From NCBI GenBank assembly GCA_029216955.1, contig JANAVB010009599.1:4987264-5051263 (forward strand): DNA of 64,000 bases, given 5' to 3'. The notes below the pieces were generated by a model that had not been told where the DNA came from, made no database searches, and saw nothing but the letters and a program-made list of their open reading frames with translations. The position numbers were made by a program, and so were the translations under genes. This document shows positions 11,197 through 22,077 of this stretch, piece after piece. Position 1 is the first letter of the stretch, and the number at the start of each line of letters is the position of its first letter. Origin of the DNA: Iris pallida. Its lineage: Eukaryota > Streptophyta > Magnoliopsida > Asparagales > Iridaceae.

Positions 11197-11334
11197 GGTT
11201 GCTGCTGTTGTATCATAACACTTGTTAAATTTAAAAACAACTGGTTTCTGTTGTTGCATCACAACACTTGTTAAATTTAAAAACTACTGGTTGCTGCTGT
11301 TGCATCATAACAATTGTTAAATTTAAAACTACTT
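11197..11334. repeat. 46-bp tandem repeat, three copies
   Basis: Three consecutive units of 46 bases begin GGTTGCTGCTG / GGTTTCTGTTG / GGTTGCTGCTG, each followed by TTGTTAAATTTAAAA. It is non-coding, next to the minus-strand gene remnant. Confidence 0.85.
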
Positions 11335-12435
11335 AGTTGAGAATAAGATGGATATCTTTATACCGCATCATCTCCAATGTGTATTGGGGAGCTCTCTTCA
11401 TCTCCAATGTGTATTGGATTATCTGTCGAAGCTCTTTGAGTTCTGGGGCTTTCTCCTACTTCTTACGTACCTGTTTGAGTTATTGAGCTCTCACCTACTT
11501 CATACAAACGGTACGTTGGAGCTCTTTTACTCGTCGGAATCGTAAAGTCATGGACACCACCACCACCAGGTACACCAGGCTCTTCAACACCAGGCATTTC
11601 ACCAGTATGTTGAGTATGTTGCTGGGAGTTTATCTCATCTCCATCCATGTCTTTCTCTCTAATTCGCAAAGTAACTGGATCATCCTCTATGGGAGTAGGG
11701 TACGTTTATGTCAAATCAAAAAAGACTAAATACAAGATTAGTGTTATATTACATTAGCATGACAACTAGTTATATTTTGGTCTTTGGTATGCAGAGACCT
11801 TGTTGAACGTGATAATGAGAGGGCTACTCCGAGAAGTACTTGTCATCCAAATCATCAAATGTCTGCATATATATATTTTGTACCATCCAAAAGATTAATG
11901 AACATTATAGTAGCATTATAAATTTCTCTATACGTTATACCTTTTATTCCTCTCATCATAAAAACTGATTTTTAGTAGACTTTTTCTTTATTTTTCTAAG
12001 CCTCCATTATCTAGATTTCCAATTCAAAATATCATAAAAGAAAGAAACATATTAGGAAAAATTATATTGTATACCAAAAAAAAAAAAGAAAAAGTTATAC
12101 TATATAATTAACATTATACAGTTATACTATAATTCTGACTTGGACTAAAATGATACTGTATACACAAAAACAAGAAAAAATTATACTGTATAACTAACTT
12201 TATACAGTTATATGGTTTTCTCACCCTCGTCTCTAATTCTGACTTGGACTGGGCTTTACGGACGGAATTACACTAGAATTTTTTTAATACATTCTTCATA
12301 TCGATTTATGACAATAAAAAATATATTAATATATAATTTAAAAAATAAGACAAATTTTGAAATCAATAACAAAATCGAACAAATTTGAAGAAAAATTGTC
12401 ATAGAAAATTACTTGGATCCTTCCAGCTTACTCTG

Positions 12436-12678
12436 CACAAAACATAAAATTAGAATTAAATTAAAAAATTATAAGTTATTAACCCTCTTTTTTTCAAGAG
12501 ATAGAGACAAAATGTACTATAGATCAACTCCATCTTGGCATCACATACTATCACCACACCACCTGTTCAAAGTAAACACGAATATTTAATTAATCTTGAA
12601 TATATATATTTATGTAAAAAATCATTATAGATAGAATTTAATTAGTCGATGATGATGAACATGACACAATACGTGTCG
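12436..12678. repeat. 243-bp direct repeat, right copy
   Basis: Matches 1-243. The match ends at gtc (12676-12678) and is followed by unrelated GGAGGGATAG, whereas the left copy runs into the CACTA-like terminus. This right copy is therefore probably the undisturbed version of the site. Confidence 0.9.
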
Positions 12679-12849
12679 GAGGGATAGTAAATAATACCAA
12701 ATCTTCATGATGTCAAGTTTATCGAGCTCGTTCCGGTTGAACATCCTACGTGTAGTAGGGGTCGTCCAGATTTGCTCCAGCTGGTGATCATACGAACATC
12801 AACTGTTATTTTTTTTCCCTGGATTTTTTTTTTGTTTCTTCTTCTTCTT

Positions 12850-12966
12850 TTAGCTGGAGCCTATCTCTACAGTGAACACACGCTTCTTCTTCTTAGATGA
12901 GCTGGAGCCGATCTTGAACACACGAGCACGAGCCTTTTTTTTCATGGAGCTGGAGCCGATCTCCAT
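12850..12966 (-). CDS. 38-aa basic ORF with an internal repeat
   Basis: ATG at 12966 to TAA at 12850 (minus strand). The sequence repeats an IGSSS block three times (MEIGSSS, FKIGSSSS, VEIGSS) separated by basic runs MKKKARARV and KKKKRV that look like nuclear localisation signals. A TATATATA stretch lies upstream near 13040. It could be a first exon of the minus-strand gene remnant at 11669-9725, with the 243-bp repeat in an intron. Not recognised; could also be chance. Confidence 0.3.
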   Translation of the reverse strand: MEIGSSSMKKKARARVFKIGSSSSKKKKRVFTVEIGSS

Positions 12967-13161
12967 GAACACACGAGCGTAGTTGATATTTCAAGAATTG
13001 TAATGCAAGTAATGAAGAGAGGAGGTCGAGGAAACATATATATGGGACAATTTCGGTATTATACTACAACTGACACAAATTGCAGCAAAAACGCATTCCA
13101 GCTAGGGGTACTTTGGGGATTTTGGAATCAATAGATGAAGCAGCCCCATTCACTTTTCTTA

Positions 13162-13598
13162 GAGCATCTCCAACCCTATTGTGACTTTGGAAAAAAGTTA
13201 ATGCCACATAGGAATGACAAAATTTTATTCAAAAGTTCTTCTCCAATGCAATTGTCAAGTCAATTGTGAAGTTTATGTGGCAAAAATTAAAGAAGACATT
13301 GTGAAGTTGATTGTCTTGTTCTAGACAATGCACTTGACAATGTCTTCTCTTCCATGTCATCAATTATGAATAAAAAAATATTAGAAAAAAGAAAGAATAT
13401 TTTTTATTGTCTTGGAAGTTGGAAAAAATATTTTTTATTGTCTCCTCAATACTTTTGCATTGGAGAGAGTTTTTGTATCTTATTGTCTTTTGAGATATAA
13501 TTTTGCCACGTAAACAAGACATTGTCTTGTGGCTCATGCCACATAGGAGCCACCTAAGATTCACAACACTTAACAAGACAATAGGGTTGGAGATGCTC
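13162..13598. mobile_element. MITE, Tourist/PIF-Harbinger type, 437 bp
   Basis: Terminal inverted repeats GAGCATCTCCAACCCTATTG at the left and its complement at the right (perfect over about 21 bases), with TTA target duplications at 13159-13161 and 13599-13601. AT-rich interior with repeated ACAATG / CATTGT and 'TTTTTATTGTCTTGG' motifs; no transposase. The TTA duplication points to PIF/Harbinger. Confidence 0.88.
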
Positions 13599-13656
13599 TT
13601 AGTGCTAGCGGAGGCAGTTTCGGGAATTGGAATTAATAGGAGAAGCAACCCACTTA

Positions 13657-14763
13657 GGGTCCGTTTGGATATGTTTTCTGAAATTTGATTCTGAAAACAG
13701 TTTTCTGAAAGTAAGTTATAAAGTTGTTTTCTGAGTATAAAATTTTTGTCTTTGCGTTTGGGTACTTTCATCTGAAAAATAATTTTAAAAAACAAAAGTT
13801 GAAATTTCTGTTTGGTAATTTTTTTTTTTTAAAATTTGTTTTTGTCTAGATCTTTTGTGTCCAGACTGTGTCCACCCCCGTGTCCATCGAGATTCAGCGG
13901 TGATCTTGTCTCGGAGATGACGATCCATCACCAACATCGGAGAGGATCGAGAAAGTTGGATCTGATGGTGGCGCACTGCGAGAATGGCAAATTGGAGTCT
14001 TCAGGCGGAGTACGCCTCGAACTCGCCGGAGACGACGAAGACGATCCTCTGCGGAGTCGAGCTTCACCGAGGAATTCGAGGCGTTCGAACCTCACTGAGG
14101 GATTCGAGCTTCGGAGTCCAGCTCGTTGCTCGTGCAATGTCGACAGCTCGGAGTCCACCGCCTGGGCCCACCGTTGACGACGACAGCTCGGAGGACTCCC
14201 ACTCCTGCCTGGGCCCACCGTCGACAGCTCGGAGGACTCCCACTCCTGCAGCGCCCACCGCCTGGGCCCACCGTTGACTACGACGAGCCTCACTGACGCA
14301 TTGCCGGGGCAGCAGCAGTTGCTTTGATTGCTCGGCGGCGCTCCTCGGCCTTGAGCTCGACGGAGTCGGAGACGTGGGTTCCATTGGAGATGGGAACCGC
14401 ACGGTAGGGCTGTGATGGTGGGGCTCGGCGCTGAAGCTCGGCGCTGTAGCTTGGAGCTTGGAGGTTCCATTGGAGAAGATGAAGGAGTATGGAATCACAA
14501 AAAATTCTTTGGGAGGAGAGAGAAAGAGAGAGGGAAGAGGGGGGTTTGGTGGGTGGTGGGGTCCGCCAAACAGTAGAGGAAGCAAAAAAAAGTCATTTCA
14601 GAAAACAGGTTTTTGCTCCTCTCTAAAACCTGCTTTATAAAGTTGGTTTCCGAAAAAAATTTCGAGGCAGCAAATCCAGAGAAGCAGCTGCCAAACACAA
14701 ATTTAGGACTGTTTGCTGTTTTAACTCAAAAAACCGCATTATAACGCGGAACCAAATAGGCCC
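13657..14763. mobile_element. TTA-flanked inverted-repeat element with GC-rich cargo, 1107 bp
   Basis: Begins GGGTCCGTTTGG and ends CCAAATAGGCCC (imperfect inverse), with TTA on both sides (13654-13656, 14764-14766). Subterminal regions are also loosely complementary (TTCTGAAAACAG near the left, CAGAAAACAGG near the right). The middle (about 13860-14460) is far more GC-rich and contains tandem units of 'CCTGGGCCCACCGTTGAC' and 'CAGCTCGGAGGACTCCCAC'. It has open frames on both strands, the longest 173 codons on the minus strand, but no domain is recognised. Probably a non-autonomous PIF/Harbinger-type element with acquired sequence. Confidence 0.7.
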
Positions 14764-14766
14764 TTA

Positions 14767-15414
14767 CTTTTTCCTTGTGCTGCGGGTGTAGTTTCAGAAA
14801 TTTGGAATTAATTGGAGAACCATCCCACTTACTTTTACCCCTCTACTTTTTCCTAGCAGCCTTGCTTAAGAAAGGTCACACATTATTACATTTTTTACTT
14901 TATTATTACTAATTTATGAATAAATTTTAATTCAAGGGGTGTATTAGGCCGGACGGCCCAAAATCTGATCATGAATCAGCCCGGGCCTGATCAGAAAAGA
15001 AGATACCAACTTGTCTGATCATTTTTGACTTGATAAAACCAGTTCCTCATACCCATCGGCCATAACCCAATAAAACCTGCATAGTATCTGCTCCATTAAT
15101 TTCTTACTCCATCTATTCAGGAAACCGTCTCTAACTGCCATATCCAATCCTGCCATTCCCTTTTAACTACCCCCAATCAATTGTAACCTTCATGATCCTA
15201 CACTCAGTTTTCACGCTCAAAATTCGAGCTCAAATTCTTTATTCACCCAAGTCATTCTAGAGGCTTCTCATTGCTACACAATAACATTTTCTAACCCTGT
15301 ACCATTCTTTCCTAACCATACACCATCAAATTTCACAGTTATCTAATTAGCCCTCCTTGTATTGTGCTTAGCGGTCTTTTGTATCTGGTGTGCAGTGGTG
15401 TCTCACCATGTTTA
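14767..15414. other. No gene seen
   Basis: Unique-looking sequence between the second inverted-repeat element and the next LTR remnant. The first 70 bases are a third copy of the short tandem unit that flanks the two MITE-like elements. Confidence 0.5.
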
Positions 15415-15960
15415 TGTAATGTCCAGTCCCAAATTTTGTAGGACTAGGAGTACGTATACATGCCAGCTATGTATCGAGTGGACTCCAGTCCTGCTTGAAT
15501 ACGTATAAGTTGTCTTGTTGTTCTAATTCTATCTATCAATCAACTATAAATATATCTATCGCAATCCACAGGATAAATAACATCAAGAATAAACAATATA
15601 TGCCATGGTGTGCAGCCCAATAACATATATGTTCGATTAGACCCCAAGAACGATATGTGTCTACAAAACAAGACTGAAAAGCAGAATAACATCAAGAATG
15701 AACAATATATACCTGAGCCAGATGCAACACCTATACGGTCAACAGACTATCTCTGCATGACCAACTATCAGGCTTCAGGCCAATGTAATAGTACAGAAAA
15801 TATGAACTAAATGGTAACTACTATAACTAGTCTAAGTGATATGCACATGAGAACACATTCCAAATATCAGGCTTCAGGCTACTGAGGCTCATAATCATTT
15901 CAACAGGCAAACACCTAAGGTACCGTGTCGTAGTACCTTGCACAAGGAATACAATAACAC
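15415..15960 (-). mobile_element. Diverged gypsy LTR remnant (minus strand)
   Basis: TGTAATGTCCAGTCCC followed by GTAGGACTAGGAG and ATCGAGTGGACTCCAG matches the first 100 bases of the remnant at 7793. Coding capacity absent. A direct repeat 'ATCAGGCTTCAGGC' occurs at about 15767 and 15867. The right edge, where the D1 sequence begins, is approximate. Confidence 0.5.
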
Positions 15961-16459
15961 CCAAGGCATCGTGTCTTAGTTGTAGGAGCATAAAAAAGCG
16001 CAGCAGCTTCAAAAGCGTAGAAGACATCAGAAACGCAGGAGACATTGAAATTGTTGCGCACATTAAAACTCGGACTACAAAAAGACAGTACAAAAAAGAA
16101 AATTATGGATTAAAATCATGTTTACAACAGATCTATTACAGACTCTTCATGATTACATATAAAGACTCTCTACAGCCTACAAGTCTACAACCTACAAAGT
16201 GCGCATTCTTCAGAAGCGCGTAATCTACAAACGCAGCAGTGTCAGAGCGAATCACTTTCTCGCCAGGTGTTACTCCCGTTTTCTGTTATACGTATTTTCA
16301 GCATACGTGTACGGATTTTCGATGTTTGTCAGGTGACCCGTAGTTAGACTTATCTTGCTTAGCCTGATCCTGATTTAATCTTGCCTTGGTTTATTTTGGT
16401 TCATCTTGGTTCGACTTAGCTTGGTTTTGTTTTGTGTGGTTTGAGATGAAAGGGGTTGA

Positions 16460-16466
16460 TATATAA
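16460..16466 (+). promoter_or_regulatory. Element A LTR TATA box
   Basis: TATATAA inside GGGGTTGATATATAAGTCAA, followed by a CT-rich leader. The same box is at 23959-23965 in the 3' LTR. Transcription would run towards gag. Confidence 0.6.
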
Positions 16467-16886
16467 GTCAACTTTTATCTCTCCCTCTCTTCATTACTCT
16501 AGTTACGTGTTCTTCTTCCTCTATTACTCTCCCACCAACCTAGAGAGCTAGGCAAGTGCTAGCTTGCTTCATGAGAGAACTCATTTCTATCTGTTCCATT
16601 TTCCCTCTTATACGATTTCAAGACACTTTAGAACTTAACATTTTTCGATTTGGTGGATATTTTCTTGTAGATCTAAGTTTATGTTATTTTTAGTTTTCCT
16701 TGGTTTTGATCTATCAAACTTGTTTGTTTTCAAAATCTAGTTTTCCATGTTGTAGATAATTTCGTTCTACCCTATTTTGACATATGGAAGTCCAATTTTT
16801 GACTTAAATCGGAGGTTGGACGGAGCTTGGAAGCCATGACTTTCATGGCTCATCTTCTCGAATTTTAGAGAAGATGAGCAATGTTG

Positions 16887-17140
16887 CCTTGGCCGCATGA
16901 GCCTTGGCCGCATGAAGTCCTGCGAACTTTATTGCTTGCCGCATGGAGCCTTGGCCGCATGAAGTCCTGCGGACTTCATTGCTTGCCGCATGGAGCCTTG
17001 GCCGCATGAAGTCCTGCGAACTTTATTGCTTGCCGCATGAAGTCCTGTAGACTGCGTGCCTTGCCGCATGACCCCTGGCCACATGAAGTCATGCGGACTG
17101 CATGCTTGGTCGCATGAGTCCACATGCCTTAGCCCCCTGT
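16887..17140 (+). repeat. GCATGA-type tandem array in element A LTR
   Basis: About 45-bp units built from CTTGGCCGCATGAAGTCCTG and CTTCATTGCTTGCCGCATG, four to five copies. A homologous array with different unit order lies at 24383-24660 in the 3' LTR. Confidence 0.85.
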
Positions 17141-18756
17141 ATGTTCATCTTTAGTATGTAGTTTTATGTTTAAATTGCTTACATTTTGTACTCAGCCTAA
17201 CTTACGACTACCCGATTTGATGATTGTGAATCTTGGGCATATCATATATTAACTTAGCCATGAGCACGACATGATACATGAACACGACATGACAATATGA
17301 ACTTTACATAAAATTCTTGATAGTAGCCCGTCGAGGCACACTCTTGACAAGTAACAAATAAACCTGGCATAGCATGATAAGCTTGATAGTGGCCCGTCGA
17401 GGCGCACTTCTGACAAGTAATTCTGATAAGTAACAAGTAACTCTCGTCTTGATACTGTGGGTGATTTCTCTTGACTATGTCTGTACAAGCTGCAAGTCTC
17501 ATCTTGCATCATGTCTAGGACATGGATTCCTGTGTACCACGGTCAGGAATTCAGACTGAATCTGGCTAGGATAATGATTAGATAAATCAAGTAGCTCATA
17601 TAGATAGAGATATTTCAGCTACAAGCAATACCGTTATCTGGATGCCTTCCTTGTGGACTTGTAGCCTGCAATGTGGGGCACTTCATAAAACAAGTACTAT
17701 GCACACTGTCATGTGTTGCACTCCAAGTCACCTATTGATTCTTGATAACTTTTGCACTTGCGTCTGGATAACCTGGCTAGTCTGCAGGGCTTGTGGCCGT
17801 AGGAATATCTCATTACATCTTGCTAGTAACTAGGCTTGTGATAACCCTAGTTAGTTAAAGTATTAAGCCATACTTATTACTTGGCCGTGAATATTGGATG
17901 GTGTCCAATCTTGTCTAGTCTTGTTTGGATCCAGTACATGGTTATCTCAGGACATGCTTGCTTATGCTTTACTCTTGTCGATAATTGGTTGAAGACTAGG
18001 CTTTATTCAGGTGAAGGGTTACAACCCCAGTCCTTGGTTTAAGGGTTGTAACTTGGTTACCGTAATAGTCCCTTAGTTGTCTCTTCGTTTATCACTTTGT
18101 TTTTCCTAACTCGTGTCTTATGTTATCATTTATGTCTCATGTGCTAATATGCTGGTTTTAGTTCTTAAGTGAAGCCTCCCTTGTGGCACTTGCTCTTTCT
18201 GGGGTCTGACCCAGCTGGTTTTATATGGTTAGATTTTAGAGCATCACCCGAGGATCTTCTACCCTCCCAGCTAGATGGTGAACACTAGACGTAACCTTGG
18301 CAACGAGTGGATTTTATTTTGCTCTCCCACTCTATTGTATATTATTCTTTTGAGGCGTTTAGCCGCCGAGAAAGTGTTAGCTCCTGTTGAATACTTATAT
18401 TTCTTGTCTGCCTAAGGGTTGTAACATGATTAACAAATCCTAGGGTTGATCATGTATGACTGAAACTCTTGCTAGTCCTCGCATTTTGTACGACTAGCTT
18501 CATGATCATCTGTATATAAAATGTATGGGACGCCTTACTATTGAATATCTGATGGTCTAATATCTTGTAACTATTATTACCTGCTTAAGATTGAGACATT
18601 AGGCTTGTTCTTGACCATAAGAGACTGATGGCTTATAGATAAACCCGTATACATCTAGACAGTCGTGACTGTGTATCGAGGTGGATTACACTTCTATATA
18701 CGTAGCTGGCTGTGTCTGTCCCCCGCTCTTCAGTATTCTGGTTCTGGGGCATGATA

Positions 18757-18950
18757 CGGTTTAAGTGGTGGCCCATGCAGGTATTATAAATCAAGATGTG
18801 TAAGGGTTTTACCGAATAGACGTCTCAATCAGCACTCGCCTTTGATCTCTACTCATGTCTTCTAATCTTTCTGAAATCTTGGCCTGATCACATGCTTATA
18901 TCCTTAATCTATCTTGGTCATTTCTTAATGTTCCCTCTGTCATTTTCTTT
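18757..18950 (+). other. Element A untranslated leader
   Basis: Begins CGGTTTAAGTGGTGGCCCAT directly after the LTR. The same leader starts elements B (43004) and C (34620). No perfect tRNA primer site is evident; the TGGTTTTAG form in element B only partly resembles the initiator-Met site. Confidence 0.55.
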
Positions 18951-20075
18951 AGTCGCATTACTTCTAGTCCTGCTGATCAGCCGAGAGGAGCTCAACCAGC
19001 ACCCCATCAGCTACAAGAAGACCAAGGCCAATACTCGGAAGCAGCATCCCGAGCCATACACTCTGATGACCCCGAGCCCCCAGTTCAGCCAATCCAGCCT
19101 GCAGAATCTGACAACAGTGTCTTGATTGGACTTATCAGGGAATTGCTCACCTCTCAAGATCGTCGGGGCGATGCCCTGCATCAGACAGTACAAGATGCTC
19201 TGGGCAGAGTGGGTTTCCAAGGTAACAGTGCAGCTAACAACTTCAAGCGCCTGAACCCTTCTTTTTTTGACGGTAGCGAGGACGCGATTGTAGCTGATGC
19301 CTGGCTCCAGGACATCGAGATTATCTTGGAAGCAACCAAGACTCCAGAGGAAGAGAAGGTGGCCGTTGTGCGCCTGCAGTTATTGGACTTAGCCCACACC
19401 TGGTGGGCGATGTTAGAAGTTGGATTGTCGAGGCCTGTCCCATAGGCGATATTCAGTGACACGTTTCAGATCAAGTACTTCGATGCTGTAGCTTGGTATG
19501 ACCTACAGACGAGGTTCACCAATTTGAAGCAGATGAGCATGACAGTTGACGGTTATGCGGTCGAGTTTTCAAGACTAAGTCGGTTTGCTCCCACCTTGGT
19601 GGCAACCGAGTTTGATCGAGCGCAACAGTTTCAGCAGGGACTCCAACTAGAGATTATTCTAGCTGTGGAACAGTTCGAGCATCGTACTTTTGATACTGTC
19701 TTGAGGGTAGCCAGGAGGCACGAGTATACCTCGCAGAGGATCGTGGACCGAATCTGAAGCAGGAAGAGGTCCCATGGGCAGATGAGTTTGTCCTCAGCAC
19801 CAGCCCCGACAGCTAGGGCTTTGTCGATTGGAGTTCCCCGAAGGGCGAATTCAGTTTTGTCGGTTCAGCACTCGACACCGACGCATCCTCAGAAGCAGAA
19901 ACAGTCTTCCGCAATGGGCTGCACTCATTGTGGGAAGTCGGGACATATAGTTTCAGAGTATCGCAGAGCACAGGGATTGTGCTTGGCTTGTGGGGCGCCG
20001 GACCACATGATAGGGTCCTGCCCGATTAGAGCCAGTACCTCGTCAGCATCGCAGACTAGTCCCTCGGTTAGGTGA
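18951..20075 (+). pseudogene. gag: Element A gag (capsid and zinc knuckles)
   Basis: Structural protein that forms the virus-like particle. The visible part starts around 18951; no convincing ATG is in frame. The capsid core includes FDGSEDAIVADAWLQDIE, VAVVRLQLLDLA, WYDLQTRFTNLKQM and FQQGLQLEIILAVEQFEH. A stop follows the WWA motif (about 19443) and another lies near 19755. Two knuckles follow: CTHCGKSGHIVSEY, whose last Cys is Tyr, and CLACGAPDHMIGSC, which is complete. The frame is otherwise open at protein level and collinear with element B gag. Confidence 0.85.
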
Positions 20076-20264
20076 CCAGCCCCAACACCAACACTAGCAC
20101 CAGTTCAGCAGCAGCAGTACCAGCCTTCGAGGCCATTGCCGTCTCAGGCACAAGCCTTCCAGCAGCAGAGACCCCAGCAGTATGCCCAGACCCAAGCTCA
20201 GATACAGAATTGGCAGAGAGGTTTCCAGCAGAGGGGACAAACATCTAGAGGGCAAGGCCATGCT

Positions 20265-20744
20265 ATGGTTCTGACCGTGGAGGAAGAATTGGCATCAGGT
20301 GAGGTGGTGACAGGTACCATTCTCGTTAACTCTTTTCCAGCATCAGTATTATTTGATTCGGGTGTATCGCATTCATTTATGTCGGTACGATTTTCTACAC
20401 GGATAGGACTGGAGCCCGAGTCATTATCAGTAAGGCTCAATATACTTACTGGTAACGGTCTTATAGGGGTAGATAGAGTCTTTTCCTCATATAGAATCGT
20501 AGTTAGCGATAGAGAGTTTTCCGCTAGATTGATAGAATTTTCGTTGGCCGATTATGATGTGGTTCTAGTAATGGATTGGTTGAAGGATCAATACGCAAGA
20601 ATAAACTGCCATGTTGGCTGGATTATTTTTGGTATTCCAGGCGAAGCAGAGTTTTCATTTTCCAGAGGCGAAGTGGAACCTACTCCTCCAGTGTTGCGGA
20701 TGGCAGTAGCAGCAGCGGTTCAGTTTCCCAGAGTAGTAGAATAG
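20265..20744 (+). pseudogene. Element A aspartic protease domain
   Basis: Retropepsin that would cleave the polyprotein. ILVNSFPASVLFDSG holds the catalytic D-S-G, followed by VSHSFMS. The downstream ADYDVVLVMDWL is the usual flap-distal motif (normally VILGMDWL). The domain reads through without a stop until TAG at about 20742, where element B also has TAG in place of Gln. Confidence 0.85.
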
Positions 20745-22077
20745 TTCCCTGATGTATTTTCCAAAGAGCTTCCAGGTATGCCGCCAGAGAGAGATATAGA
20801 GTTCACTATTAATTTGCTTCCAGGGATGACACCGATATCAGAGAGAGTCTATAATATGGCACCTTCAGAGTTGGAGATTTTGTACAAGATGATTGAAGAA
20901 CTCAGAACCAAGGGATTCATTCATGCTAGCGGATCACCTTGGGGAGCCCCGATGCTTCTTATGAAAAAGAAGGATGGTACGTCAAGATTATGTGTTGATT
21001 ATCGTACCTTGAACTCTATAACAATCAAGAACAGATATCCTCTACCAAGGATAGATGATTTGTTTGACCAACTCAGAGGAGCGGCAGTATTCTCGAATAT
21101 TGACTTGCGATCAGGGTACCATCAGATCAGAGTTAGAGAGCAAGACATCTTGAAGACAGCATTCAGATCAAGATATAGACATTAAGAGTTCCTTGTTATG
21201 CCATTTAAAGCGACCAATGCGCCAGCCGTATTCATGGACCTCCTGAATCGTATTTTTATGCCCTATTTGGATCAGTTCATGATAGTGTTTATAAACGACA
21301 TCCAAGTCTATAGCAAGAGTGAAGCGGAGCATGAACATCAACTCAGAGTAGTCCTTCAGATTCTTCAAGAGCACCAGTTGTACGCGAAGTGTAGAAAGTA
21401 CGAGTTTTGGATTGATTGCATATCGTACTTGGGTCACATCATCACTAAAGGTAGAGTAGAAATGGACCCCCAGAAGATAGTGGCTATAGAGACATGACCA
21501 GTTCCCAGCACTGTCGCAGAGCTTCGCAGTTTCCTAGGATTGGCGGGCTATTACCGACGATTCGTATCAAACTTTGCTAGGATTTCAGCGCCCTTGACTC
21601 AGTTAACCTGCAAAGATATGCATTTTGCTTGGACAGCAGAGTGTCAGAGTTTATTTGAAAAGTTGAAGTAAAGATTGATGACGGCCCCCATTCTTACTCT
21701 TCCATATGGGACTGGAGGATTTTCAGTTTATTGTGACGCTTCCGACAGAGGATTGAGATGCGTCTTAATGCAGCATGGTAAGGTAGTAACTTATGCGTCA
21801 TGCCAACTTCGTGACCATGAGAGGAATTATCCTACCCATGACTTGGAGTTAGCAGCAGTAGTTTTTGTATTGAAGCTTTGGAGGCATTATTTATATGGAG
21901 ATCGGGTGGAGATTTTCACCGACCACAAGAGTTAAGTATGTGTTTACTCAGAAGGACCTTAACATGCGTCAGAGAAGATGACTAGAGCTACTGGTGGATT
22001 ATGACATCAACCTGCAGTATCATTCCGGGAAGGCCAACGTAGTAGTGGATGCATTGAGCAGAAGAGCTGGAGTTTAT
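20745..22077 (+). pseudogene. Element A reverse transcriptase and RNase H
   Basis: RT copies genomic RNA to cDNA; RNase H removes the template. Motifs are [48 protein letters not shown] and the palm motif [16 protein letters not shown], where the family has FIDD: the first catalytic Asp is Asn, which should abolish activity. Stops occur after SRYRH (Trp to TAA, 21183) and near 21495 and 21669. RNase H shows [29 protein letters not shown] and FTDHKS, then a frameshift near 21935 before the DALSRR linker. Confidence 0.88.

Larger units (their letters stand above)
9725..11669 (-). pseudogene. Minus-strand multi-exon Pro/Glu-rich gene remnant, possibly CACTA TNPA-like
   Basis: On the minus strand a segment starting near 11669 encodes an acidic stretch, EEPGVPGGGGVHDF and SKRAPTYRLYEVG, loosely like the 'RGPTRG' region of plant En/Spm-type second proteins. 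A low-complexity region (about 11050-10680) encodes repeats of EIEPEPPVVPPEPEPP. Three similar exon-intron units follow (near 10680-10600, 10530-10435 and 10350-10255), each with a PNxxxxxxRRxR-like exon end and two with a GTAACATTTTC donor and an AT-rich intron. A further exon (about 9855-9725), after a TTTTCAG acceptor, encodes DEIEMLIQSEGP, a stop, then MDHHDYAIPGGGGVDF, so GGGGV occurs twice. The family assignment is a guess; a degraded duplicated-exon gene is what the sequence shows. Confidence 0.35.
16268..18756 (+). repeat. Element A 5' LTR (2489 bp)
   Basis: TGTTACTCCCG to GGGCATGATA. The terminal CA has decayed to TA. Contains a TATA box, a CT-rich leader, a GCATGA-type tandem array and a 1.5-kb conserved 3' part shared with the element B LTRs. 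Confidence 0.92.

Noticed and set aside
13836..14585. Possible host gene in GC-rich open frames on both strands
   Set aside because: It lies wholly within a TTA-flanked inverted-repeat element, has tandem internal repeats, and no frame resembles a known family.
17249..17512. Minus-strand ORFs in element A 5' LTR, also at 24785-25030
   Set aside because: Conserved between LTRs only because LTRs are duplicates; one copy is in an LTR part shared with B but not as an open frame, and nothing suggests a protein.
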